Below, piece after piece: positions 1 to 8,707 of a stretch of 34,573 bases of DNA. This DNA is from Myroides injenensis M09-0166 (GTDB lineage: Bacteria > Bacteroidota > Bacteroidia > Flavobacteriales > Flavobacteriaceae): assembly GCF_000246945.1 (NCBI RefSeq), contig NZ_BAEX01000029.1, positions 1 through 34,573 of the forward strand, written 5' to 3'. Each line of letters opens with the position of its first letter. Positions within the stretch are counted from its first letter, which is position 1. The notes under the pieces are model-generated. The model made no database searches, had not been told where the DNA came from, and saw nothing but the letters and a program-made list of their open reading frames with translations. Both the position numbers and the translations under genes were made by a program.

Positions 1-490
1 TTAGTAATGGCTACTAAATAGATTTTGATATCGCATATTATCTTTATGTATCAATAGGTTATGAGGTTTACTGTAAACATTTTAACTATCTGCACAAAAT
101 AAAAAAACACCTCACTTTTTTTAAATCCTTAAAAATGTATCTAGTTAAATTACAGTATTTTAAGTTGAAAATAATCTATTTGGCTAAAATCGGAGGGCTT
201 GATAAAGCTAGTATTCATAAGCCTTAGAGCTAAATCCTTTAACACTTCTTCAACACTTCGCCATGATTGCTCCATATAGAAGGCTATTTGTTGAAGGAGT
301 CTTGAAGCACTGTTGACGCATTGTTGAAAAAATCATATCCTCTATAGTAATATAGGCGTATATAGAGTTTATTGTTCTAAGAATCTTTTTAGGTACTTTT
401 ATTCAAAAAGAAAATTGAATAATATATGATTAACTATTAAGCTTTTTAAAAATAAAACAGCTAGAATGAATCGGATAAGCGATTATATGA
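1..490 (+). repeat. Hairpin repeat, copy A (left part cut by window edge)
   Basis: First of three copies of one repeat; the others are at 33290-33610 (same orientation) and 17585-18089 (inverted). Shared blocks in order: ATAGGTTATGAGGTTT (about 54), a T-rich block with CACCTCAC (109-116), TATTCATAAGCCTTAGAGC (about 212-230), then an inverted repeat. The inverted repeat has a left arm of CTTCAACA-type 11-bp units (about 241-268), a conserved centre (about 270-292) with a near-palindrome CTCCATATAG, and a right arm of TTGAAGNNNTG units (about 292-335). This copy has four right-arm units. Homology with the inverted copy continues to 490, where the IS end starts. No gene is visible here; the open frame across the hairpin is disrupted between copies. 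Confidence 0.85.
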
Positions 491-710
491 TGAAGTCATC
501 TTGATTTTTTAGTTTATATAAAAAAGCAATAACTACCTCATAATGGATAGCTTTTTGATTTAAAACCTCTTTGTAGAAGGGGCAAGTATGAAACTATATC
601 TAATTCTAGACTATCTTGGTGGAGTTCTGCTCGGAAAGGTTGTTTTTTTTTGTTTAGCGACACAAATTTCTATATTACCTCTTTATTTTACTAAAGTCAA
701 GACGACCTCA
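491..710 (-). mobile_element. Short IS-derived element with imperfect terminal inverted repeats
   Basis: The left end TGAAGTCATCTTGA (491-504) and the right end TCAAGACGACCTCA (697-710) are imperfect inverted repeats, and the match continues inward through TTTAG/CTAAA. The interior next to the right end matches the interior of the 74-bp element at 17511-17584. The same terminal sequence closes the transposase relic at 32929. It looks like an internally deleted, non-autonomous IS derivative of about 220 bp. There is no open transposase frame inside. The family is inferred from the transposase relics elsewhere in the window. Confidence 0.6.
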
Positions 711-986
711 TATAGTTTTCAAATATGAATTAAAAGATTATCTTATAAAAGAAATTTGAAGAACGCTTTTATCTATGAGTGAATTCAGCAGCGTAATTCA
801 TAAGATTATTTCTTGCCTATAATGGTTTATCAGACTTTTTTTATGTGATATTTTGAAAAAAATACGATTAGGGTTGTTGTACCTATATCTAATCTCACAG
901 AATTTCTTTTAGTTTATTTAGTGAGGGTCATTATAATTATATTTTTCTAAAAGATATTAATATAGCGCATATATATATGTTCTTTA
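711..986. other. Gene-free AT-rich stretch
   Basis: I see no credible ORF, RNA gene, terminator or strong promoter between the IS-derived element and the 3' end of the symporter gene. The stretch is probably decayed insertion-sequence or intergenic DNA. Confidence 0.5.
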
Positions 987-2492
987 CTATTCTTGATTAC
1001 CTACTAGTTTTATTTTTTTGCTTATTAATAGCAGTAAGATGACTGTGATAAAGCCATTAACTAGTATTAGTTCATTATCGAATACATATCCATTAAGGAA
1101 TTTTTGAGAATTATTACTTATCCATAATGTTATGAATGGAGCAGCAATACATATATATGGCACATATTTATCTTTTACAGTTTTATGTTTAAATATTATA
1201 GCAAAAGCAAATAATCCAAGTAATGGTCCGTAGGTATAAGATGCAATCTTAAAAATCATACTTACGACAGAAGCATCATTAATAGCATTAAATAGAATAA
1301 TGACTAAAAACATTAATATGGAGAATGAGAAGTGTACTATTTTTCTTTTCCAAACGTTGGTTGGGTCATTTTTCTTCTTATCCATATTTAAAAAATCAAT
1401 ACAGAACGAAGTGGTTAGCGCTGTTAATGCTGAATCAGTCGTTGCAAAAGTAGCTGCTGTTAATCCTAGTAAAAAGATTACTGCTGGTACTAGTGTTAAA
1501 TAATTAAAGGCTATTTCGGGAAATAATAAGTCAGTTCTGGGTTTACCTGTTAAGTGATCTAATGGAACTTCTATACCATATTGATTAGCATAAATATAAA
1601 GTAGTGCTCCTACACCTAAGAAGAGTAGATTTATTAATACAAATACAGCAGTAAAAGAGTACATATTTTTTTGAGCCTCTTTTATATTTTCGCAACTTAA
1701 GTTTTTTTGCATTAGGTCTTGATCAAGTCCTACCATTGCAAGCGTTACGAATATCCCTCCTATAAATTGTTTAAGAAAGTGATAACGATTTGAAATAAAA
1801 TCTTCGAAGAAAAAGATTTTAGAATAATTACTGTTCTTTATGGTCTCAAAAGCTTCTATAGGACCTAGATCTAAACTATTACAAATGAATATAATAGTAA
1901 AAATCACTGAGGCTACTAGAAAGAAAGTTTGTAGAGTATCTGTAATAATAATGGTCTTTAAACCTCCTTTATATGTATAAGCATATATCAGTAGTAACGA
2001 AATTAATACTGTAGCAAAAAAAGGTATTCCATAATAATCAAAGACATAACGTTGTAACACAATGACAACGAGATATAATCTAAAAGCAGATCCTATGGTT
2101 CTGCTCAATAAGAAGATTAAAGCAGCTGATTTATAACTATAAAAACCTAATCTTTTTTCAATATAAGTATAAATGGAGACTAAATTATATCTATAATACA
2201 AAGGCAATAAAATAGATGCGGTAAGTAAAAAACCAACTGCATTTCCTAAAACAAATTGAAAATATTTAAACTGTTCTCCATTAGGTGAGCCTACTTCACC
2301 AGGTACTGATATAAAAGTGACTCCTGACAATGCAGTACCTATCATTCCGAAAGCAACTAAGTACCATTTAGAATTTTTATTAGCGCTAAAGAAAGTGTCA
2401 TTACTACTATCCTTTCGACTAACGTATTGTGAAATAGCAATTAATATTCCAAAATATAAAATAATAATGGTGATGATAACCGTAGGAGTCAT
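987..2492 (-). CDS. Sodium:solute symporter (SSS family)
   Basis: A 501-residue polytopic membrane protein with about 13 hydrophobic segments and the SSS-family layout: an N-terminal helix (residues 3-23), a GMIGTALSGVTFISVPGEVG segment around 50-70, and the TAATFATTDSALTALTTSF segment around 350-368 that contributes to the sodium/substrate site in this family. Such proteins couple Na+ entry to uptake of sugars, sialic acid, proline, pantothenate and similar solutes. The substrate cannot be read from the sequence. Length is normal for the family. The ATG at 2492 directly precedes the first helix, and a TAnnTTTG box lies 31 bp upstream, so the gene probably has its own promoter. No sugar or sialic acid catabolic neighbours are present to hint at the solute. 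Confidence 0.85.
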   Translation of the reverse strand: MTPTVIITIIILYFGILIAISQYVSRKDSSNDTFFSANKNSKWYLVAFGMIGTALSGVTFISVPGEVGSPNGEQFKYFQFVLGNAVGFLLTASILLPLYYRYNLVSIYTYIEKRLGFYSYKSAALIFLLSRTIGSAFRLYLVVIVLQRYVFDYYGIPFFATVLISLLLIYAYTYKGGLKTIIITDTLQTFFLVASVIFTIIFICNSLDLGPIEAFETIKNSNYSKIFFFEDFISNRYHFLKQFIGGIFVTLAMVGLDQDLMQKNLSCENIKEAQKNMYSFTAVFVLINLLFLGVGALLYIYANQYGIEVPLDHLTGKPRTDLLFPEIAFNYLTLVPAVIFLLGLTAATFATTDSALTALTTSFCIDFLNMDKKKNDPTNVWKRKIVHFSFSILMFLVIILFNAINDASVVSMIFKIASYTYGPLLGLFAFAIIFKHKTVKDKYVPYICIAAPFITLWISNNSQKFLNGYVFDNELILVNGFITVILLLLISKKIKLVGNQE

Positions 2493-2523
2493 ATGAAGTT
2501 TTGCGTTTAATGATGTCTTATGC

Positions 2524-2531
2524 CAAATGTA
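2524..2531 (-). promoter_or_regulatory. -7 box of the symporter promoter
   Basis: Reads TACATTTG on the minus strand, an exact TAnnTTTG match, 31 bp before the symporter ATG. No clear -33 TTG is visible. Confidence 0.5.
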
Positions 2532-2566
2532 ATTATTTTTAGATTTATAAATTATTATTTATTTGT

Positions 2567-2628
2567 AGATTGTAGATATGAACTAATATATCTACAATCT
2601 TTACTAGTATCTGTTTTTGTCTAGTAAA
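2567..2628. terminator. Two tandem inverted repeats after the efflux operon
   Basis: The first stem is 13 bp (2567-2579 with 2588-2600, arm AGATTGTAGATAT). The second is 8 bp (2600-2607 TTTACTAG with 2621-2628 CTAGTAAA). They lie between the MFS gene stop and the symporter promoter, both minus strand. Neither has a strong T-run on the minus strand, so this may be a weak or processed terminator or a mRNA-end structure. Confidence 0.45.
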
Positions 2629-2642
2629 AGGGTAATGTGCTT

Positions 2643-4217
2643 TTATGTACTTTTTTTAAGTAAGTTTTTCATACTTGGTAATATGATTAGAACAAGGATA
2701 AGAATAACAATTCCAATAAGCATGATGTCATAATAATCTCTAATTGATCGTGCTAGGATTTGACTATTAATCATGTTGTTAAAATAATTATTTGCTGCTG
2801 TTTTTGCTGTATAGCTATCACTACCCGAGTTTATATAAGCATTCTGAATACCATTTATAGTTTCTTGTAATTGAGGGTTTATTGTATTTATATAATCTTG
2901 TACTTTTTCTCTTACAGCAGCTTTGGTATATAATTGCGTATAATTGTTTATAGAAATACTCGCACAAAAACCTACAAATCTTGCAAAGATGCCTATAAAA
3001 GATGCATTAAAGGCTATCTTTGGTGACAGCGTTGATGCTGTAAATAGAACAGTTGGAACAAATAAAGCTCCTGTTGCTAGACCATAAATAAACATAGGTA
3101 GGATAAAATCTGCTGTTTCCCCAACTGTTGAAACGAAAAGTAGCATATAAATATAGTACAATGCTAAAATAACGAAACCTATTGTAATTAATTTAAATAG
3201 TGATTTTCCCTGTAATACAAACCGTGCAGTTATTATCGAACTAAGAAGTGTTCCTACTAGATTAGTGCTCCATATTGGTATTATATTCAAAGGGTTAATT
3301 CCTAATACAGCTTCTAAATACCCATAGGTCAAACCTGTGGTTCCCTTAAACACATAGAAAGCAAAAAGAAGAAATAGTCCAATAATAAAATTTCTAGTTT
3401 TAAAAAGGCGCAGATTTATCAGTGGACGCTTAATTCTATTTTCACGAATTATAAAAGAGATGAGCAGTATTACATTTAGCAAAGTTAAATAGGTAATTAA
3501 TCTACTATCATACCAATTTAGTTGTTGTCCATAAACTAATATAAAACCAAGAATTAAACAAAATGCAGCATAGAAAATAAACCCAAACCAATCTACTTGG
3601 TAGAGTGGGAGCTTTTTTTGAAATCGCCCACCACTATTCATCGTTAATACTACTAATATTACAACTGGTACGAGTAGTATATTCAGACCATAAAATAGCC
3701 AATTAAAATTATAGAAGTGAAGTACAATTGTACAGTAAGTCGCGCATATAGGAATTGAAATTTGTAGACCAGTATAAAAAATTGTATAACCAATTACTCT
3801 TGAACGTGTAGAATGAAGTCTTGGGAAAGTTAGATTCAACACTATACTACACAATAAGGCACAAGCAATTCCTTGAATAAAACGGCTGATCATAAAGATA
3901 CCCCAATCTTTGGTATAGAAACATATAAAATAAGTGATAGAATTTAGAGCTAAGCCAATCAATAGGTAGCGTCTAGAGGTTAGGTATTTTACAATTCTAT
4001 AATCTAGCGCTAAATAAGCTACAACGGCTGCATACATAAGTACAACAGAGTATTGCACATCTGCTGGTTCAATTCCATAATATCCTGTAATACTTTCAGG
4101 ATTATTATAATACAATGCGAAACTGAATAGGGAAGTCATAAGTACGGCATATATCACCGTTTTTGCTAGCCATTCAGGTACCCATTGTTTAAATATTGGA
4201 ATAGTTGTAATTTGCAT
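2643..4217 (-). CDS. DHA2-type MFS efflux permease (EmrB-like)
   Basis: A 524-residue major facilitator with about 14 transmembrane segments, as in the drug:H+ antiporter-2 family. It would be the inner-membrane pump of a tripartite exporter. The segment RFIQGIACALLCSIVLNLTF (about residues 112-131) lies where the family carries antiporter motif C. A large hydrophilic loop occurs before the last helix (about residues 430-490). It is the last gene of a TolC-EmrA-EmrB operon and starts 6 bp after the adaptor gene stop. The substrate is unknown. The shared upstream motif with the siderophore importer makes a siderophore or iron-linked compound possible, but a generic toxic compound is equally compatible. 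Confidence 0.85.
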   Translation of the reverse strand: MQITTIPIFKQWVPEWLAKTVIYAVLMTSLFSFALYYNNPESITGYYGIEPADVQYSVVLMYAAVVAYLALDYRIVKYLTSRRYLLIGLALNSITYFICFYTKDWGIFMISRFIQGIACALLCSIVLNLTFPRLHSTRSRVIGYTIFYTGLQISIPICATYCTIVLHFYNFNWLFYGLNILLVPVVILVVLTMNSGGRFQKKLPLYQVDWFGFIFYAAFCLILGFILVYGQQLNWYDSRLITYLTLLNVILLISFIIRENRIKRPLINLRLFKTRNFIIGLFLLFAFYVFKGTTGLTYGYLEAVLGINPLNIIPIWSTNLVGTLLSSIITARFVLQGKSLFKLITIGFVILALYYIYMLLFVSTVGETADFILPMFIYGLATGALFVPTVLFTASTLSPKIAFNASFIGIFARFVGFCASISINNYTQLYTKAAVREKVQDYINTINPQLQETINGIQNAYINSGSDSYTAKTAANNYFNNMINSQILARSIRDYYDIMLIGIVILILVLIILPSMKNLLKKST

Positions 4218-4223
4218 TGTTTC

Positions 4224-5267
4224 TTATCTTTTTATATATACATCAGCATTCATTCCTGCCAATAGTTTAGCTAATTTGTCTTTGTCATCAGTAAGTTTTA
4301 TTCTTACTGGAACGCGTTGAATCACTTTGACAAAGTTTCCTGTAGCATTATCTGGAGGTAATAATGAATAACGAGAACCTGTAGTCGGAGATATAGACTC
4401 AATGGTTCCATAAAATTTCTCATGTGGAAAAGCATCGACTTCTATAATAGTTTTTTGTCCAACTTTAAAATTCCCAATCTGTGTTTCTTTGAAGTTGGCA
4501 ACAACCCACTTTTCTTCACTTTCATTTTTTAAAAAAACTAATGTTTGATCAGCTTGTACTAATTGACCTTCTTGCACTGTTTTCTTTCCTAGTTGACCAT
4601 CAAATGGTACAGTGATCACAGTATATTTTATATCAAGCTCTTGTCTAGCTAATAATATTTCTTTTGTTTTTATTTCAGCATCAATTGCTAATCGCTGAGC
4701 TTTAATATCAGCTAGTTTTGATTCCGCTACTTTTAAACTGGCATTAGTTTCTTCATAATCTGATTTACTTATCATTAAAGTAGTATATACATTTTCAAAC
4801 TTTTGTTGCGTTGTAGATTCATCTTTAAGGAGATTTCTATAGCGCTCATACTCTTGTTGTTGCTGTTCTAGTTTTGCTCTAGAACCAAGGATACGAGCTT
4901 TTATTACTTCTATATTTTTTTCTTGAGTTTCTTTATTAGCATCTAGTATAGGTAGTTTAGAACGTGAACTCATTAATTCTGCTAACGCTGCCTCTTGTTT
5001 TAATCTAAACTCTTCAGGCTCTATGAGCACTAATGTGTCTCCGCGATGTACTTTCTGGTTATCTTTAAAAAATAGCTTTCCAATATAACCGCCTATTTTT
5101 ACATTTATAGGAGAAAGGTAAGCATCGACTTGGGCATCATTAGTTTGCTCATATTTGTAAGTTTTCCAAAAGTAACAACCTCCCCATATAATGATTGCGA
5201 TTAATAATAATATTCCAAACCATTTAGTAGAGATAATTACAATTTTATCTATTTTATTGTTGTTCAT
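4224..5267 (-). CDS. HlyD/EmrA-type membrane fusion protein
   Basis: A 347-residue periplasmic adaptor linking the MFS pump to the outer-membrane channel. It has one N-terminal membrane helix (about residues 15-33), then a split biotinyl-lipoyl-like domain beginning NDAQVDAYLSPINVKIGGYI (about 42-61). A long alpha-helical hairpin of coiled-coil character follows (about 85-210), then the second lipoyl half with VPFDGQLGKKTVQEGQLV (about 222-239) and a beta-barrel region. Length and layout match EmrA. It lies 10 bp downstream of the TolC-like gene and 6 bp upstream of the pump gene, consistent with a three-gene operon. Confidence 0.9.
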   Translation of the reverse strand: MNNNKIDKIVIISTKWFGILLLIAIIIWGGCYFWKTYKYEQTNDAQVDAYLSPINVKIGGYIGKLFFKDNQKVHRGDTLVLIEPEEFRLKQEAALAELMSSRSKLPILDANKETQEKNIEVIKARILGSRAKLEQQQQEYERYRNLLKDESTTQQKFENVYTTLMISKSDYEETNASLKVAESKLADIKAQRLAIDAEIKTKEILLARQELDIKYTVITVPFDGQLGKKTVQEGQLVQADQTLVFLKNESEEKWVVANFKETQIGNFKVGQKTIIEVDAFPHEKFYGTIESISPTTGSRYSLLPPDNATGNFVKVIQRVPVRIKLTDDKDKLAKLLAGMNADVYIKR

Positions 5268-5277
5268 GATTTTAATT

Positions 5278-6603
5278 TTAAAGAATTCCTGTTTTTACTA
5301 AAAGTTTTATATGACTTAATAACACATTAATTTTAGCAGATGTTAATGCGAATTTTGCTTCTAAAAGTATGTTTTCCGCATCTAATAAATCTGTTAACAT
5401 AGATTCTTGATTTAGATAACTATTTCGTATTATTCTGACACTTTCAGTATTTTGTATTATATTTTCTTCTGCAGTTTTTACACTTTCTATAGCTTGCATT
5501 TGTTGTGCATGAGCCTCTTTAATATCTACAGTTAACTCATCTTTTTTTATTTGTAATCTTTTTATTTCTTGGAGACTCTCATTTTTAGCTTTAGCTATTT
5601 TATGTTTATTGCGATAAAAGTTATCTAATGAAAGTGATAGCTTAATTCCTGTTTGTCCATATCCCCATATATTTCTAGAGTAAGGGTAAAAAGAAGATTG
5701 TGGGTAGGTATAATTATAGCCTGAATACAAAGAAACTTTAGGAGATAGATCTGCTTTTATTTGTTTAATAGTTAGTTCACTAATAGTTATATCATTGAGT
5801 ATGATTTTGTATTCTGGAGACTTTTCGAGTGCAAGATTTACGTATTCGATATAGTTAGTATCTTTCGCTAGGTTGTCGGGAATGATAATTTGCTCATTAC
5901 TGATTTTAATATCTTCTTCATTATTCTTTCCCATTAAAATATTGAGACGTTGCTTAGCTATATCTATTTTTCTTTCAATATCTGAATAGCTTAATTCTAA
6001 TTGTGACAACTTAACCGTAGCTCTTAATACATCACTTTTTAAGACGATACCATTTTTGTAAAGACTTTCTATTGTCGCTAATTGTTTTTTTTCTGATGTG
6101 ATTTCTGCAAACAGAAAGTCCTTGAACTGTAGAAATTTATATAAATCATAATAGGCGATTGCTGACGCATATCTTATATTATTTCTTTGTAAATTATAGT
6201 TGTTTTGTTGACGCGTATTCTCTTCTTTTTTAATAGTGATGTTGCGACTATCTTTTCCACCATTGTATATATTGAAATCAAATTGGTAACCAAAATTATA
6301 ACCATATTTAGATACTGGATAATAATCAGGTTTTGAAAGGAATCCGCTATTATATACTGGCATTTTAGTATTTAATCCAATATTCCCTTTTAAAGAAAGT
6401 TCGGGTAATAAGTTCTCCTTTGCTAGCAAGATTTCTAGGTTACTTTCTTTTAGTCCTAACTCTGATAATTGTATATTTTTATTTTGAGAATCTATTGTAT
6501 TCCATATCATTTCTAATGATAGTAATTGATCTCTATTATATGTCTGTGCTTTCAGCCAAATAGGGCTTGTAATTAGTATAATTGTAATTATATATTTGTT
6601 CAT
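5278..6603 (-). CDS. TolC-like outer-membrane efflux protein
   Basis: A 441-residue outer-membrane factor with a cleavable signal peptide (MNKYIITIILITSPIWLKAQ) followed by two OEP repeats rich in long helices. Residues about 30-220 form the first repeat and 250-440 the second, each with the coiled-coil composition of a TolC tunnel. It would form the exit duct of the pump encoded downstream. It is the first gene of the operon. The start at 6603 is supported by the signal peptide and by a TAATTTTG box 26 bp upstream. There is no lipobox, so it is not an OprM-type lipoprotein. Confidence 0.88.
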   Translation of the reverse strand: MNKYIITIILITSPIWLKAQTYNRDQLLSLEMIWNTIDSQNKNIQLSELGLKESNLEILLAKENLLPELSLKGNIGLNTKMPVYNSGFLSKPDYYPVSKYGYNFGYQFDFNIYNGGKDSRNITIKKEENTRQQNNYNLQRNNIRYASAIAYYDLYKFLQFKDFLFAEITSEKKQLATIESLYKNGIVLKSDVLRATVKLSQLELSYSDIERKIDIAKQRLNILMGKNNEEDIKISNEQIIIPDNLAKDTNYIEYVNLALEKSPEYKIILNDITISELTIKQIKADLSPKVSLYSGYNYTYPQSSFYPYSRNIWGYGQTGIKLSLSLDNFYRNKHKIAKAKNESLQEIKRLQIKKDELTVDIKEAHAQQMQAIESVKTAEENIIQNTESVRIIRNSYLNQESMLTDLLDAENILLEAKFALTSAKINVLLSHIKLLVKTGIL

Positions 6604-6628
6604 GGTTTAAATGCTTAAATATTAATTA

Positions 6629-6636
6629 CAAAATTA
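6629..6636 (-). promoter_or_regulatory. -7 box of the efflux operon promoter
   Basis: Reads TAATTTTG on the minus strand, identical to the -7 boxes in front of the siderophore importer (10654-10661) and the AraC gene (10898-10905). It lies 26 bp before the TolC-like gene ATG. Confidence 0.6.
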
Positions 6637-6668
6637 TTTAATGAGCATAAAGCTTATTTTATAATAAT

Positions 6669-6694
6669 AGCCTATGTTTTACTGATTCAGGACA
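6669..6694 (-). promoter_or_regulatory. Shared upstream motif, efflux operon copy
   Basis: These 26 bp (plus strand AGCC-N12-ATTCAGGACA) match 10708-10733 at 20 of 26 positions without gaps. Here the ATTCAGGACA block starts 82 bp upstream of the efflux operon start codon; in the other copy it is 90 bp upstream of the importer start codon. Both lie upstream of a TAATTTTG box. It is a candidate activator site, plausibly for the AraC protein encoded next door. Confidence 0.5.
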
Positions 6695-6876
6695 CTGTGT
6701 TTTGGTGTATTTAGAAAGTAATATGAGATGTTTTCTCTATTTTATATATGGGTTTATAGTAATGCACTATCATGTTTTAGTCATAACCTTATAAGATGTT
6801 TTTAATTGGTTTATTTTTTTTAAATAATAAAACTACTATTTGCTTGTAAGGGACAGGTTTTTAAAAGTATAACAAC

Positions 6877-6920
6877 AAAAAAGTGAGTAGGATAGATCAA
6901 TCTATTCTACTCACTTTTTT
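6877..6920. terminator. Terminator after the siderophore importer operon
   Basis: A 20-bp stem (6877-6896 with 6901-6920, one G.T pair) with loop TCAA, flanked by A-runs and T-runs so that it can work in both directions. It separates the importer operon from the efflux operon promoter region. Confidence 0.9.
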
Positions 6921-6946
6921 TGTATATTAACTTCTAAATAAGAATC

Positions 6947-7882
6947 TTACTTATAACCTTGTAAGATTTCATCTACCATTTTTTCCATAGAATATGAACC
7001 TCCACCTGATAGATACCAAACATTAGGATCTAAATAGACAATGCGATTGTTTTTAAAAGCATTTGTTTTTTGCACAAGTAAGTTTTCAATTTCTTTTGTA
7101 TTAGGCTTGTTTTTATCAATGATAAGGTTTCTATCAATAACGTATAATATATTAGGATTGTGCTCGCTGATATATTCACTAGATACTACAGTGCCATGTA
7201 TTGAAGCGTCTTTATTGTCATCAACAGGTACTGCTTTTAAGTCATTATAAACAAATCCATATCTTGATTTTGAGCCAAAAGTACTGAAAGTACCATTGTT
7301 ATATAATAAAATCATAATTTTGCTTGGGCTTTGCGAAATAAGATCAGCTGCTTGTTCTATTTTATTGTTTATTTCTTCTGATTTCTTAGCCACAGCATCT
7401 TCTATATCAAATATTTTTCCTAAGTTATCCATATTTCTTTGTGCAGAATTTTTAAAATCATCGTTATCAATACCTAGGTAAATAGTAGGTGCAATCTGCT
7501 TTAAGTCGTCATAATCCTTAGCTTGTAATGCTGATATTATAATAAGATCAGGATGAATAGCACTTACTAATTCTAAATTAGGAGCAAGTACTGATCCAGC
7601 ATCCAATATATTTGTATCATCCCTGAAATTTTCAAGATGAGTAGGTACAAAATCTTTTGGCATACCTGCAATTGGAATATTAAATTCTTTTAAAGTTTCT
7701 AGCATTCCCATATCAAATACCACAACTTTTTTGGGCTGTAGAGGAACATCTGTTTCTCCTAGTTCATGTTTAATAGTTATTAGTTCTGTATCTACATCTG
7801 CTGTTTTTTTTGGGTTATTGTTATTACAACTTGTAACCAAAATAGAGATAATTGATAATAGCGAGAATAAAGCATTTTTCAT
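6947..7882 (-). CDS. Siderophore-binding lipoprotein of an ABC importer (FatB/YclQ-like)
   Basis: A 311-residue lipoprotein with signal peptide and lipobox (LVTSC, Cys19), followed by a TroA-type periplasmic binding fold. The start of lobe 1 shows PKKVVVFDMGMLETLKEFNI (about residues 50-69), a pattern typical of the FatB/CeuA/YclQ group that binds ferric catecholate-type siderophores. NAFKNNRIVYLDPNVWYLSG near the C-terminus (about 275-300) is the usual end of this fold. It would hand ferric siderophore to the two FecCD-type permeases. It is the last gene of the operon, 63 bp after the ATPase gene, and is followed by a strong terminator. The exact siderophore cannot be told. Confidence 0.87.
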   Translation of the reverse strand: MKNALFSLLSIISILVTSCNNNNPKKTADVDTELITIKHELGETDVPLQPKKVVVFDMGMLETLKEFNIPIAGMPKDFVPTHLENFRDDTNILDAGSVLAPNLELVSAIHPDLIIISALQAKDYDDLKQIAPTIYLGIDNDDFKNSAQRNMDNLGKIFDIEDAVAKKSEEINNKIEQAADLISQSPSKIMILLYNNGTFSTFGSKSRYGFVYNDLKAVPVDDNKDASIHGTVVSSEYISEHNPNILYVIDRNLIIDKNKPNTKEIENLLVQKTNAFKNNRIVYLDPNVWYLSGGGSYSMEKMVDEILQGYK

Positions 7883-7945
7883 GTTATCTAATTTTAAAGT
7901 GATTTAATTATAATTATTATTTATTTTTTGAATTTGAAAATGATT

Positions 7946-8707
7946 TTAAGGTTTATAATAATTGCAGATTAGACTATTATTATCTTGAATAACCTTAAAG
8001 TTGATATCATATAGGTCTTTTAAAATATCTTCTTTTATTATGTTTTCAGTTTTGTCTATACAGACAATTTTTCCTTCTTTCATTCCAATAATAATATCAG
8101 AATAGTTCGCAGCAAAGTTGATGTCATGTATAACCATTATTATCGTTTTATTATATTCTTTAACTAATTGCTCAGTAAGTTGCATGGTACTTAGACAATG
8201 TTTCATATCTAGATTATTTAGAGGTTCATCTAGTAATATGTAATCTGTATCTTGCGCAAATACCATCGCTAAAAAAACACGTTGAAGTTGACCACCACTG
8301 ATTTCATCTATATAAGCATTACTCATATTTGTTAGATTCATAATATCAATTGCTTCATCTATTTTATTTTGATCATGTAGTGTTAAATTGCCTTGACTAT
8401 GTGGGAATCTACCAAATGCTATTAACTCTTTTACTTTTAGTTTTAAATCATAAGCATTGTGCTGTTTTAGATATGACATTTTTTTTGCCAGTTCATGTAA
8501 CTGGTATTTGTTTATATCTTTTCCATCTATGCTTATTTGCCCACTATCTGTTTCTTCTAATCGCGAGATAATCGACAGTAATGTTGACTTTCCAGCTCCA
8601 TTAGGTCCTATAAGTGATACTACATTACCTTTTGGAACTGTAAAGTCAACGTTGTACAATACTTGATTCTTTCCGTAATTTTTATTTAATGACTTGACGC
8701 TTATCAT
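7946..8707 (-). CDS. Iron-siderophore ABC transporter ATPase (FecE/YclP-like)
   Basis: A 253-residue ABC ATPase. Walker A GPNGAGKST is at residues 34-42, the signature ISGGQLQRV near 137-145, Walker B YILLDEPLNNLD near 156-167, and the H-loop in IMVIHDINFA near 190-199. The overall match is to the iron-siderophore group that includes FepC, FecE and YclP. It would energise the two membrane permeases. Its ATG overlaps the stop of the upstream permease gene by 4 bp, implying translational coupling. Confidence 0.92.
   Translation of the reverse strand: MISVKSLNKNYGKNQVLYNVDFTVPKGNVVSLIGPNGAGKSTLLSIISRLEETDSGQISIDGKDINKYQLHELAKKMSYLKQHNAYDLKLKVKELIAFGRFPHSQGNLTLHDQNKIDEAIDIMNLTNMSNAYIDEISGGQLQRVFLAMVFAQDTDYILLDEPLNNLDMKHCLSTMQLTEQLVKEYNKTIIMVIHDINFAANYSDIIIGMKEGKIVCIDKTENIIKEDILKDLYDINFKVIQDNNSLICNYYKP

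Noticed and set aside
237-340. CRISPR-like array from the regular TTGAAG units
   Set aside because: The units are 11 bp with no spacers, and there are no cas genes.
8350-8666. Two overlapping plus-strand ORFs within the ABC ATPase gene
   Set aside because: Antisense shadows of a strongly conserved gene.
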